31,362 nt of DNA from a bacterium (GTDB taxonomy: Bacteria; Babelota; Babeliae; Babelales; JABDEC01), in the NCBI GenBank assembly GCA_947481115.1, contig CANKEI010000004.1, positions 1 through 31,362 on the forward strand. The letters are read 5' to 3'. The notes beneath the pieces were generated by a model. It made no database searches. It was not told the DNA's origin and saw nothing but the letters and a program-made list of their open reading frames with translations. The position numbers were made by a program, and so were the translations under genes. Positions within the stretch are counted from its first letter, which is position 1, and each line of letters opens with the position of its first letter. Shown here piece by piece: positions 1-7,692 of the stretch.

Positions 1-34
1 GTTTTTGTAAACGGGCACTGTCGACAAATTTATG

Positions 35-757
35 CTATAAAAAAATATCGCTTAACTCTTGCCACTCAGGAATATCTTGTTGTAACAACTGAAAATTTTC
101 AGGCCAGGCTTGACGTACCGTCAGCTGTCGTTGGGCTATTTGCGCTAATTGCTGCTGTTTGAGTTGCTCAGCGGCTAAGCGATTATTGGCTGCTTGCTTT
201 ACTGAATCTGCGTATGCACGTTCTCTATCAGCGTATAATTGATTAATACGATTTACAAAGCCCTCGGGTTGTGAACCAAAAGTACAATGAAAAGATTGCG
301 AAAATTTACTGCGATCACCAAATTTAAATTTTAGATAGTTTAATTTTTGATTGTAATCAGAAAACTTTTTAATGGCCGTAATAAAATTGTCGCTCATGTA
401 AGCTGAATACCAATTTAAAACCGCTGCTTCTGTAAGTTCAGCTTTTTCAAAATATGCCTCGAAATCTTGCACTGTGCCAGTTGTAAAATCTGGTACCGGT
501 ACAAAGTTATTGTTCTGCGCTGTTGCTGACGAATTATCTTTGCCAGCCATAATACATGGGATACGTAATTTAGATTGACCAGTAGTAACTGTAACTTTTG
601 GATAATTATAATTTGGATCTTCCTGCTCAAAAATAAGATCGTCTGCTGGTCTTAAGCCCCAGTCTTGTTGAGTATAATTATACGCCTGCAATTCTTGTGT
701 TGGCGTAATAAAATTTAGTGGCAGTAATAATAAAAATATACTAAATAAGTGCTTCAT
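35..757 (-). CDS. Secreted protein of unknown function (240 aa)
   Basis: I do not recognise this protein. It starts with a clear signal peptide (Lys at position 3, a hydrophobic Leu/Ile/Phe core to about residue 18, and a plausible cleavage site after ELQA near residue 25), so it is probably exported. The mature part is mixed alpha/beta-like, with two Cys residues. Residues ~180-215 are rich in Gln, Ala and Arg and look like a helix or short coiled coil. No Shine-Dalgarno motif stands out before the ATG, but the signal peptide begins right at it, which supports the start. It is transcribed away from the 982-3658 operon; the 224-bp gap between them must hold both promoters, though I cannot place either with confidence. 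The stop lies close to the window's left edge, so any downstream partner is not visible. Confidence 0.72.
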   Translation of the reverse strand: MKHLFSIFLLLLPLNFITPTQELQAYNYTQQDWGLRPADDLIFEQEDPNYNYPKVTVTTGQSKLRIPCIMAGKDNSSATAQNNNFVPVPDFTTGTVQDFEAYFEKAELTEAAVLNWYSAYMSDNFITAIKKFSDYNQKLNYLKFKFGDRSKFSQSFHCTFGSQPEGFVNRINQLYADRERAYADSVKQAANNRLAAEQLKQQQLAQIAQRQLTVRQAWPENFQLLQQDIPEWQELSDIFL

Positions 758-981
758 TAAAACTCAAGAACTTAAGAATTTACACGATTAGATCATGCAA
801 ATTCAGCTGTGCAAATTTAACTTGTTACTTCTAGCATGTTATTTGTTGATTGCCAAGTTCATTGAAATATAAAATTTAACTTTTATGGACACTTGCTAAA
901 CCAGGTTGTTTTAGTACGATTAATAACAGTTGAAAAAAGGCTCTAGCTCTAATTTTAAAGCCAACCTCGCGGGAGTCAGTT

Positions 982-1935
982 ATGAACGCAAAATTTCTTT
1001 ATACCAAAATATTATTTTTTGGATTTTTTTTGAGCAATTTAACATTATTAATTAATCATCAGATATTAGCACAGGCAGTAGAATCAGTTACGGTCGATCA
1101 ATTTAAATCGCCAGGTGATGAATGGGAGCTAGTTAAAGCAGAATTTGCCAAACAAATTGAAGCATTGAAAAAAAAAAATGAAGAAACTGATACTAATGTT
1201 TTTAAGTCGCGTTCGATTAACTTATCACGTGATAATTGCCCGACATTATATAGCATAATCGATGACATAGCTTTTCAATTACAATTAGAAAGTGCGAATT
1301 TTCTTAATCTAAATATAGTTTATAATGTTGCGTCATCCAATGGTAACAGTTATGACTTTACATCTTTTGATGCAAATTTAGAGCAATTATCATTTGCAGA
1401 ATTTAAAACTAAGCTAGCCTGTCTATTATATTCGTACAGCAATGGCATAAATTATGCATATCAACAGCTAGATGTGATGGATCAGTGTCAATTTAAGTAT
1501 GCTGCAATTGGTACAGCTATGTTGTTAAATTTAACTAATAAAATCAATGGTTGGTCTAAACTTAACATAGTTATTGGTGCAGTTGCGGCTACAAAATTAA
1601 CTACTACTTTTTATAAAGCTTATCGTAAGCGTGCGCTAATTTATCATGCTGATAAATTTATAGCATCTAAATTTGACTCACGTGACTCATATGATTCAAT
1701 TGATCAATATGACCATATCGATCAATTAGAACAAATTAAGCAAATTGAGTTACTGATTTCTATCATAAAAAAAGATGATTTAAAGCTAAGAATAGAAAGT
1801 CCCCAATTTTATCGACAAGAAATTATCGCAGAATATTGGAGGCTTAATGACTGTCCTTCAGCAGAAGCTCGAATTAGTGCTCTAGAAGACTTAAAGCATG
1901 TTAAAGAGATTGAAGTAATCAATGCTAAACAATAA
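982..1935 (+). CDS. Secreted M48-like pseudo-peptidase (catalytic residues lost)
   Basis: A 317-residue protein with an N-terminal signal peptide (hydrophobic to about residue 30). GGGAG at 971-975, six bases before the ATG, fixes the start. It can be aligned by eye with the M48 peptidase encoded just downstream: LSFAEFKTKLACLLYSYSN corresponds to LTYTEFRALLTHELAHVHL, followed in both by a Leu/Ser/Lys-rich stretch, a hydrophobic helix and a Tyr/Lys segment, then RALIYHAD against RQHEFEAD. In this alignment the zinc-binding HExxH becomes CLLYS and the third ligand Glu becomes Ile, while the following Ala-Asp is kept. I infer a diverged, inactive duplicate that may act as a partner or regulator of its neighbour. 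Its stop overlaps the next start by 14 nt, so the two are probably translationally coupled. A run of 11 A (1168-1178) lies inside the gene. Homology is inferred by eye only. Confidence 0.65.
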   Translation: MNAKFLYTKILFFGFFLSNLTLLINHQILAQAVESVTVDQFKSPGDEWELVKAEFAKQIEALKKKNEETDTNVFKSRSINLSRDNCPTLYSIIDDIAFQLQLESANFLNLNIVYNVASSNGNSYDFTSFDANLEQLSFAEFKTKLACLLYSYSNGINYAYQQLDVMDQCQFKYAAIGTAMLLNLTNKINGWSKLNIVIGAVAATKLTTTFYKAYRKRALIYHADKFIASKFDSRDSYDSIDQYDHIDQLEQIKQIELLISIIKKDDLKLRIESPQFYRQEIIAEYWRLNDCPSAEARISALEDLKHVKEIEVINAKQ

Positions 1936-2815
1936 GAAAATTTGCTGGCTAAGCTTAATATTAAGTATAACTCTAAATATCTATGCTAGCGCTATTGAAG
2001 ATAGTATGCCAGATCAGACAGCTGCTATTAGTACTACTACTACTATTGATAATAATAATACTGATGTGATGGCTACTATTAGAAATGAGATTATACAAGA
2101 ATTTAAGCGTTGCAGGCCGAAAACTTTTATATATGCTAGCACGCAATATACACCGACATTAGAAGCTTTGATTACGGCGGAAGCTAAAAAAAACAAGGTA
2201 AATTTTTGTGAAATTATGATTTCCAATGGTTTTTTCGATTATGAAGCAGTGACCTGGCAGTATTTTCTTAGTGTAGGGTTAGAGCTTAATTGGCGATTAA
2301 TTAAAATGCTGACATATACCGAATTTAGGGCTTTGCTTACACATGAGTTAGCGCATGTTCATCTAGATCACATAGCATCAAATAAATATACGCATAGAAA
2401 TTTAAATTATGCATATTGGAGCATATTAGGTGCTACTCAAATTAGTTTGTTTTTTGATCAAAAAAATAGTGCACTAAGCAAGCTAAGCAAGTTGGCCATA
2501 GTATCTTTGGCGGCTTCATACTTGGTAAAATTATATTATTACAGTGAAAATCGGCAACATGAGTTCGAAGCTGATGCTGAATCTTGTAAAAATATAGGTC
2601 TAGAGCCTACCAGGACATTATTAGAAAAAGTAGATCGAAATAGTGTCGCAATGGACGTAGAGTTTAAATGTTTTGCGCCATTGTTATATGCCGAATCCAA
2701 ATTTTTAGAAGTGCTTGGTTTTAGTACACACCCAAGTACTGAAAAACGCATTCAGCATGTAACTTATATTTTTGAAGAATTAAATCAATTAAATTTAGCT
2801 CAACCAGAGGAATAA
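1922..2815 (+). CDS. Secreted/membrane M48 family zinc metallopeptidase
   Basis: A 297-residue M48-family peptidase. An N-terminal signal peptide or anchor spans about residues 5-24. The zinc site HELAH is at residues 141-145 in the context LLTHELAHVHLDH. The second motif HEFEAD is at 213-218, whose Glu is the expected third zinc ligand. A hydrophobic segment at about 185-205 lies between them, as in Ste24/HtpX/BepA-type enzymes. The C-terminal THPSTEKRIQHV (about residues 273-284) is a typical M48 ending. Known M48 members degrade or quality-control membrane and envelope proteins; the substrate here is unknown. The start overlaps the preceding pseudo-peptidase by 14 nt, and the next gene follows after 6 nt, so the three form one operon. 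The Ser/Thr/Asn-rich stretch at residues 35-48 is low-complexity linker. Confidence 0.9.
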   Translation: MLNNKKICWLSLILSITLNIYASAIEDSMPDQTAAISTTTTIDNNNTDVMATIRNEIIQEFKRCRPKTFIYASTQYTPTLEALITAEAKKNKVNFCEIMISNGFFDYEAVTWQYFLSVGLELNWRLIKMLTYTEFRALLTHELAHVHLDHIASNKYTHRNLNYAYWSILGATQISLFFDQKNSALSKLSKLAIVSLAASYLVKLYYYSENRQHEFEADAESCKNIGLEPTRTLLEKVDRNSVAMDVEFKCFAPLLYAESKFLEVLGFSTHPSTEKRIQHVTYIFEELNQLNLAQPEE

Positions 2816-2821
2816 TCTTTA

Positions 2822-3658
2822 ATGTTCAATAAAAATTTAATCAACTCGTTAATTTTAGTTTCTAATTTAGTGACAGTAAATATTTCTACTGCAGCTTCGG
2901 CAACTGATTCAAGTGCGCGCAATAGTCAAGCCTTAACCGACTTAAACTTAAGTGATCCCCGCGTCTTGGAAGCTTACCTAAAAAATACATTAAGTGATCC
3001 TAAGCGTGATAGTACTAAATTGGGTGCAATTGTTGGTAGAAATGGTGAGAATCGCGAGTTTCGTAGAAGTTGTTATGCGCATGCTGAAATAGTAAACATA
3101 GACAGCCTTGGTTTTATGACCAAAGTAATTTTACTAGCGCGTAAAAAAGCTGGGGATGAAATTGGTGCCTTAGAAGATCAGCCAGCGTTTAAGGCAGCTT
3201 ATGGCAAATGTTTGCGAGAAATAAAATCGGCGCCTATTTTGCCTGTGCTATTAAGAGAGCATATTACTCAAAATCAAGCTGTTTTGGCGGCCGATAGTTC
3301 TATTAGTGATCGTGAACGTGAAATATTTGCAGAAGCATCGGCTTTATTTCATGAAGCTTATATTGCTACAAGTTCAATGCCATTATTATCTAAATTTAAA
3401 TTGAGTTTAGGTTTATCGAGCAGTCGTTACGAGATCGCACTAGATAAATTTTTGGCTAATTGGTTACAACTATCCAATTTTACTGTAATTGAAAATAATC
3501 ACTTTCAAGCTTTTGATAAATTTGAACATGTCACTTGTGACATCTGTGGCAAAGCACAATTGATTTGTAAATGTGAAGGTGTACAACGCACAATAATTTC
3601 AATCGAACGAATACCAGCATCTTTAAAAAGAAAAGAATATTTTCATACTAGCCAGTAA
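2822..3658 (+). CDS. Secreted protein of unknown function with C-terminal Cys cluster
   Basis: The third gene of the 982-3658 operon, 278 residues, starting 6 nt after the M48 stop with GAGGA in a good Shine-Dalgarno position. It has a signal peptide (hydrophobic to about residue 25, ending in Ala/Ser). A small cluster CDICGKAQLICKC (C-x2-C-x6-C-x-C) near residues 239-251 could bind a metal or form disulfides. The stretch ALFHEAYIAT followed later by SRYEIALDKF has the order and spacing of the M48 motifs of its neighbour (HExxH ... ExxAD) but lacks the second His. It may therefore be another, more diverged relative of the peptidase; this is weak and by eye. No other family is recognised. The co-operonic position suggests it works with the protease outside the cytoplasm. 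Confidence 0.68.
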   Translation: MFNKNLINSLILVSNLVTVNISTAASATDSSARNSQALTDLNLSDPRVLEAYLKNTLSDPKRDSTKLGAIVGRNGENREFRRSCYAHAEIVNIDSLGFMTKVILLARKKAGDEIGALEDQPAFKAAYGKCLREIKSAPILPVLLREHITQNQAVLAADSSISDREREIFAEASALFHEAYIATSSMPLLSKFKLSLGLSSSRYEIALDKFLANWLQLSNFTVIENNHFQAFDKFEHVTCDICGKAQLICKCEGVQRTIISIERIPASLKRKEYFHTSQ

Positions 3659-3689
3659 AATCTTGTCAGTTATAACTCTCTATCAGTAA

Positions 3690-3718
3690 GTACTAAAGCT
3701 TAAAAAATCGGTTATAAT
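3690..3718 (+). promoter_or_regulatory. Probable sigma70-type promoter for rph-holA
   Basis: A perfect TATAAT (3713-3718, context GTTATAATGG) lies about 50 bases before the rph start codon. No good -35 box is seen at 17 bp (GTACTA at 3690-3695). The hexamer is a confident match; promoter activity is inference. Confidence 0.45.
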
Positions 3719-3766
3719 GGAAAATATCTGAAATTTAATCTGTAAATACACGAAAAAGACCTAAAA

Positions 3767-4573
3767 ATGACCAGAAATCAAGGCCGAGGGCTAGATCAGC
3801 TTCGGGAGCTAAAAGTAACTTTTAATCCATATGGCTATGCTGATGCTTCGGTATTGATTGAGCAGGGGTTAACTAAAGTGCTGTGCTCTGTAACTCTAAA
3901 TGATCAATTGCCTCCCCATTTACGCAACCAGAAGACCGGCAGTGGCTGGTTAAGCGCTGAATATGCTATGTTGCCATCAGCGACGCAGGTGCGGTCTACA
4001 AGAGAAGCTGTTACTCAGAAGCGTAACTCTCGATCGATCGAAATTTCTAGATTAATCGGACGCTCTTTTAGATCTGTAATTAACTTAAATTTAATTGGTG
4101 AGCGTACTATTCAAATCGATTGTGAAGTTTTACAAGCCGATGGCGGAACCAGAGTAGCTGCCATTTCAGGCACTAATTTAGCTTTAAGACTGGCGCAAGC
4201 TAGATGGCTACAAGTAGGCTTAATTAAAGAGTCGGTAATTAAACAAGATGTAGCTGCTATATCAGTTGCACTAGTGCAAGAGCAGGTATTATTAGATCCA
4301 GATTTTGCTGAAGATAGCACTGCTACTGTAGATTTTAATTTTGTGCTAACGCGCGATAGTAAGATTATTGAAATTCAGGGTACGGCTGAAACGGCGCCAG
4401 TGAGCTGGGAGCAGTTTGAACAGTTTAAGAAATTAGCCCAAATTGGTACGCAAGAAATTTTTAATTTCTTAGAGTGTGAATATCAAAAATTATGGCAACC
4501 CGGGTTTCCCGAATTTCCGCATTATATGCAAATTCAGCTTTCTAAAAAAAAGAGACAGCATGTCCCAGATTGA
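3767..4573 (+). CDS. rph: Ribonuclease PH
   Basis: Phosphate-dependent 3'-5' exoribonuclease that trims tRNA 3' ends; family members form hexamers. Hallmarks in order: GRGLDQLRELKVTFNPYGYAD at the N terminus, the Arg-rich stretch RNSRSIEISRLIGRSFRS (about residues 86-103), DCEVLQADGGTRVAAISG (about 118-135), which carries the phosphate-binding GGTR, then AAISVALV, LLDPDFAEDSTATVDFNFV and EIQGTAETAPVS. At 268 residues it is about 25-30 longer than usual RNase PH; the extra part is a basic C-terminal tail ending KKKRQHVPD. That tail overlaps the next gene by 14 nt, so it may partly reflect selection on the downstream translation start. A promoter-like TATAAT is about 50 bp upstream; the Shine-Dalgarno is weak (AAAGA). 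Confidence 0.95.
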   Translation: MTRNQGRGLDQLRELKVTFNPYGYADASVLIEQGLTKVLCSVTLNDQLPPHLRNQKTGSGWLSAEYAMLPSATQVRSTREAVTQKRNSRSIEISRLIGRSFRSVINLNLIGERTIQIDCEVLQADGGTRVAAISGTNLALRLAQARWLQVGLIKESVIKQDVAAISVALVQEQVLLDPDFAEDSTATVDFNFVLTRDSKIIEIQGTAETAPVSWEQFEQFKKLAQIGTQEIFNFLECEYQKLWQPGFPEFPHYMQIQLSKKKRQHVPD

Positions 4574-5612
4574 GCAGTTGTTTACAGCTGATTTATGGCG
4601 TAAGCCAGGGCAGTCAGTTTATGCATTAGTAGACCAAGCATATAGCTATCTGTTTTTTGCTTGGCTTAAGCAAGCCCTAAAATTAGCGGGGGTTAACTTT
4701 ACGAGCCTAGATTTAATGTCGATTGATTTGGCGGGAATTAAATCTAGTTTGTCTATGAGTTTACTAGGTCAAAATATGTTTTATTGGTTAGGTGATATTA
4801 CAGTATTGCCAACTAAAAAACGGTTAGAATTATTACAGTATCTAAGTTTATATACGGGCCCACATAGAGTGGTTTTTTTTAGTGCCCCAGAAGATTTAGT
4901 AACTATTAATAAACCCAGTTCCCCTCGACTAACGCTCGGGGTGAGCGGATTTCGGAACGAGCAGGCTATTGGCTCTGTTGTCATAGATAGAAATGGTGTT
5001 GGAGATAACTTAGAGTTAATTAATTTAGAGCAAGTAGAATTATCTGGTGTTGGGTTAGCTAAACTAGCTGAGCTGTATAGCCAAACTTATAACTTAAAAT
5101 TAGCACCGGTGTTTTTGAGTAAATTAACTAAATTGAAAACTAAATTAACTTTAGATCAGTACTGTTTATTATTACACTATATGACCGCCTTTGGTGATCG
5201 GTGTGAATTATTCTTTGAACAGTGGCTCAGTAAAATTGTAGTATTAGAACAGACGCTATTTGATTTGAGTACGCAATTTTTTGCACGCAAGCCAGAGAAG
5301 TTTTTCTTATCCTGGGAAAAATTTGGGACAGATTATACGGCACAATTTTGGACGGCATACTGGTCTGAGCAACTATTTCGGGCTTATTATTTTGCACAAT
5401 TACAACAAGCTGGTGATCTTGGTGCCGCTAAAAGAATCGCTTACAGATTGCCATTTTCGTTTACCCAAACTGATTGGCGTAAATTTAGTACACCAGAACT
5501 ATATCAAGCCCATAATTTTATTAGGTCAGCTGATTTTGAACTTAAATCTGGTTCAACAGAAATTTTGCTAGAACTATTTTATCTTAAATTTTTTAATAGC
5601 GAGTTTACTTAA
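4560..5612 (+). CDS. holA: Probable DNA polymerase III delta subunit (HolA-like)
   Basis: A 350-residue protein. I place the start at the ATG at 4560, overlapping the rph stop by 14 nt, rather than at an upstream in-frame codon inside rph. The organisation suggests the clamp-loader delta subunit: YALVDQAYSYLFFAWLKQAL resembles the YLLYGEExYL motif that opens HolA; the segment around residues 60-105 (LLGQNMFYWLGD ... LELLQYLSLYTGPHRVVFFSA) resembles the delta N-terminal AAA+-like fold without Walker motifs; the rest is helical, as in the delta collar domain. Family assignment is by pattern only. Oddity: residues about 121-136 (SSPRLTLGVSGFRNEQ) are encoded by a GC-rich palindromic repeat that seems inserted in frame. 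The gene converges on and overlaps the DUF502 gene by 8 nt. Confidence 0.6.
   Translation: MSQIEQLFTADLWRKPGQSVYALVDQAYSYLFFAWLKQALKLAGVNFTSLDLMSIDLAGIKSSLSMSLLGQNMFYWLGDITVLPTKKRLELLQYLSLYTGPHRVVFFSAPEDLVTINKPSSPRLTLGVSGFRNEQAIGSVVIDRNGVGDNLELINLEQVELSGVGLAKLAELYSQTYNLKLAPVFLSKLTKLKTKLTLDQYCLLLHYMTAFGDRCELFFEQWLSKIVVLEQTLFDLSTQFFARKPEKFFLSWEKFGTDYTAQFWTAYWSEQLFRAYYFAQLQQAGDLGAAKRIAYRLPFSFTQTDWRKFSTPELYQAHNFIRSADFELKSGSTEILLELFYLKFFNSEFT
4921..4963 (+). repeat. GC-rich palindromic element inserted in frame in holA
   Basis: The sequence CCCCTCGA...CTCGGGG followed by TGAGCGGATTTCGGAACGAGC stands out from the AT-rich surroundings. CCCCTCGA and the following CTCGGGG can form an imperfect hairpin. 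A related sequence in reverse orientation lies inside the DUF192 gene at about 16500-16538, and similar ends bracket the recR-pepP spacer element. The length leaves the reading frame open. Confidence 0.6.
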
Positions 5613-6231
5613 ATCTATCTAAAGTAATCACGCCGCCAGACATAATAATCGCCATCGCTTCATGTCTGCTTAGTACAGATACTGTAAATTTTTCGGCAGG
5701 TAAAATAATAAAGTGCCCAGTAACTGGATTAGGGCTATTCGGAATATAAATCTTATAATATTTTACATCTGGTTTAGGTGCCAATTCTGCTGGTAATTCG
5801 CCAGTTAAAAAACCCAAACTAAATACATTTTGACTAGGAAATTCTGCGGTAACTACTGTATGGAAACCCATTTGATTTTGCGAAGCAATTAGCGCATGCG
5901 ACAGTTGTTTGATCCCGGAATAGACTGGTTTAACTAACGGCAATCTAAATAAAATCTGTTCTTTTAAAAAGCTGACTATTGGGCGCAATAATAAAACTTT
6001 AGAAATTAAACCGATAAATAAGATCAGTAAAATTACTACGGCGACTTCAGAGTATGGGAAAGCGTCAAACAGTTGGGGATTAAGATTTTTAATGGGAGTG
6101 AGCCAGCCTTGTAAAATTCTAAAGGAGCCCCTGAAAATAAAAAACGTGAGGGTAATTGGTAAAATAGTGAGTAAACCTGTTAAGAATAAAGTTTTAATGT
6201 TAGCGATAATTTTTTCAAGTTTGTGGCTCAT
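5605..6231 (-). CDS. DUF502 family membrane protein
   Basis: A 208-residue member of the DUF502 (COG2928) family. The N-terminal transmembrane segment LFLTGLLTILPITLTFFIF (about 16-34) is diagnostic; a second one (VAVVILLILFIGLIS, about 64-78) follows, then the family's soluble part with PLVKPVYSGIKQL, LTGELP, KIYIPNSPNPVTGHFIILPAE and the ending MAIIMSGGVI. Function is not established in the family. AAAGGA seven bases before the ATG supports the start. It is the last gene of a three-gene minus-strand operon and overlaps the cdaR-like gene by 17 nt. Confidence 0.88.
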   Translation of the reverse strand: MSHKLEKIIANIKTLFLTGLLTILPITLTFFIFRGSFRILQGWLTPIKNLNPQLFDAFPYSEVAVVILLILFIGLISKVLLLRPIVSFLKEQILFRLPLVKPVYSGIKQLSHALIASQNQMGFHTVVTAEFPSQNVFSLGFLTGELPAELAPKPDVKYYKIYIPNSPNPVTGHFIILPAEKFTVSVLSRHEAMAIIMSGGVITLDRFK

Positions 6232-6655
6232 GAGTCAATCCTTTAAGTTCGGGTCTAACGTCTGGTTTAAATTTTAATTTCAGTATATCAGTTTCATACT
6301 CGATCAGTCGAATATTAGCTGGTAATAATAGTTGTTGATTAGTTAAAGTAATATTTTGTGTAGTTTCTAAATTATTTTGATTTAAATTAGTATTTGCTAA
6401 ATCTATATGCGTTACCAAATCTGCGGGGTTTAAATTATATAAAACTTGGCGCGGACCCGAAATTTTAACTCTAGTAGTTTCTGGGCCCTCGACACTATAA
6501 TTCTTGGGTAAATTATAGAAAGCTACTGGTACGCGAATAGTTTGTTGAACCAGTTGTGTTTTAGCGATTGTAACCCATAGCCCATAGCCACAGATCAGTG
6601 CCATAATTTTATAGATCAGCAGAATTGGTATTTGAACTTTGTTTTTTAAGATCAT
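6215..6655 (-). CDS. cdaR: YbbR/CdaR-like single-domain membrane protein
   Basis: A 146-residue protein: short N-terminal transmembrane helix (about residues 10-28), then one YbbR-like beta domain (IRVPVAFYNLPKNYSVEGPETTRVKISGPRQVLYNLNP is the typical pattern of vPV.v.nlp..y.v....vkV.G....l). YbbR proteins such as CdaR regulate the diadenylate cyclase CdaA and usually carry several YbbR repeats; this one has only one. GGGAG nine bases before the ATG supports the start. The gene overlaps the cdaA-like gene upstream by 47 nt and the DUF502 gene downstream by 17 nt, which implies tight co-expression. Because the cyclase partner looks inactive, the regulatory role known elsewhere may not apply here. 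Confidence 0.75.
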   Translation of the reverse strand: MILKNKVQIPILLIYKIMALICGYGLWVTIAKTQLVQQTIRVPVAFYNLPKNYSVEGPETTRVKISGPRQVLYNLNPADLVTHIDLANTNLNQNNLETTQNITLTNQQLLLPANIRLIEYETDILKLKFKPDVRPELKGLTHEPQT

Positions 6656-7469
6656 GCCAGTTTACTCCCGGTTCTGATTTTGAATGCGCTTGATTTTTAC
6701 GAATATATTGTTGTAACACTTTAATAATATCATTGGTATGTAAATTTTTAATTAGCTGCCCCTGTGCGATTAAACTAAATTGATGTAATTTTTGATTTAC
6801 TTCTAGATAAATTAAATCAGTTTGCTGTGATAATAAAAGACAGTTATCTAAGGTCGAATTAGTTAAGTTGGCATGCGTGAAATTAAGATTCCAGCTGGCG
6901 TTAATGGCAGTCAAGTTGCCATCTTGAGTGAGCCATATAATCTTTTGGTTATCGCAACTTTGGCTGTTCAAAACTGTTTCTAGTAGTGGCTTGCTAGCTA
7001 CGCTATTAATCATAAATTCAGATGTTAAGAAATCACTTAAATTATCGATGCCTTCTAGAATGCAAATTAATTTCTGATTTTTTTGCGGGCTGGTCATGCA
7101 GGCTGCAATTAAGCTTTCGACCCAATTATTTGGAATTAAAATTTTAGCCGGAATAATTTTTTTGAAAGCAATAAAGTTTTTTTGCAAAGTTTGTTGGTGA
7201 ACCAAAATAAATAACATTAAAATTAGGGGCCAGCAGCTTAAAACTAAATTGCTGAGATTAGTTAAGCCCCAATAATTAGCACTTGTAATTGCCATGCAGG
7301 TTGCAAAAAACATCGGTGCTAAATTTTTTTGTCGATCATATTGTAACCAGCGGGCAAAATAGTAGACTGCTAAACTAATTAATAAAATTTCAATCAAATC
7401 TGTATAACTAAAAATTAGCAAATCGCGCAAATATAGTTGGAGATTAGTTAAACCAAATATACTAAACAT
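6609..7469 (-). CDS. cdaA: CdaA-like diadenylate cyclase with degenerate active site
   Basis: A 286-residue protein. I choose the ATG at 7469, with GGGAG eight bases upstream, over a GTG five codons earlier. The CdaA layout is clear: three transmembrane helices in about residues 20-90 (DLIEILLISLAVYYFARWL ... LMLFILVHQQTLQKN, equivalent to VIFQPELRRAL), then a DAC-like domain. Aligned by eye, KPLLETVLNSQSCDNQKIIW matches ELLLSIF...LHDGAVII, and NSTLDNCLLLSQQTDLIYLEV matches GTRHRAAIGLSEETDALVIVV. The two catalytic motifs are therefore lost: DGA reads DNQ and RHR reads TLD, while the framework around them is kept. I infer it cannot make c-di-AMP and may have a structural or ligand-binding role. 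It is the first gene of an operon with cdaR-like and DUF502 genes. Confidence 0.72.
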   Translation of the reverse strand: MFSIFGLTNLQLYLRDLLIFSYTDLIEILLISLAVYYFARWLQYDRQKNLAPMFFATCMAITSANYWGLTNLSNLVLSCWPLILMLFILVHQQTLQKNFIAFKKIIPAKILIPNNWVESLIAACMTSPQKNQKLICILEGIDNLSDFLTSEFMINSVASKPLLETVLNSQSCDNQKIIWLTQDGNLTAINASWNLNFTHANLTNSTLDNCLLLSQQTDLIYLEVNQKLHQFSLIAQGQLIKNLHTNDIIKVLQQYIRKNQAHSKSEPGVNWHDLKKQSSNTNSADL

Positions 7470-7545
7470 ACTATTAGCTCCCACTCTAATCTTTTGGGTA
7501 TATCTCTAATATCTTTGTTGCCCAGACTAGGATGCCAAATTTAAT

Positions 7546-7575
7546 TTGTACAGAACTTAGATTTTTGGGTACAAT
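7546..7575 (+). promoter_or_regulatory. Probable promoter for the 7693 small-protein operon
   Basis: TTGTAC (7546-7551) and TACAAT (7570-7575) are spaced 18 bp apart, a reasonable sigma70-type promoter about 118 bp before the ATG at 7693. It lies in the divergent region between the cdaA-like gene and the small secreted proteins. Confidence 0.4.
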
Positions 7576-7692
7576 TTGCCGGTTAATGAATTTTTAATGC
7601 TCGTTTCAAAGTTAACTCGCTTTGGTGGGTACAGTATCTGGGAAAACAATTATATATTACAGAAAAAGTATAATAATATTTTAGGAAAATAT

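Noticed and set aside
4476..4559. Upstream extension of the holA-like frame into rph.
   Set aside because: It would overlap rph by almost 100 nt; the ATG at 4560 gives a HolA-like N terminus.
7576..7692. Upstream extension of the CCCC-protein frame.
   Set aside because: It would bury the signal peptide internally; ATG 7693 has AGGA upstream and begins the signal.
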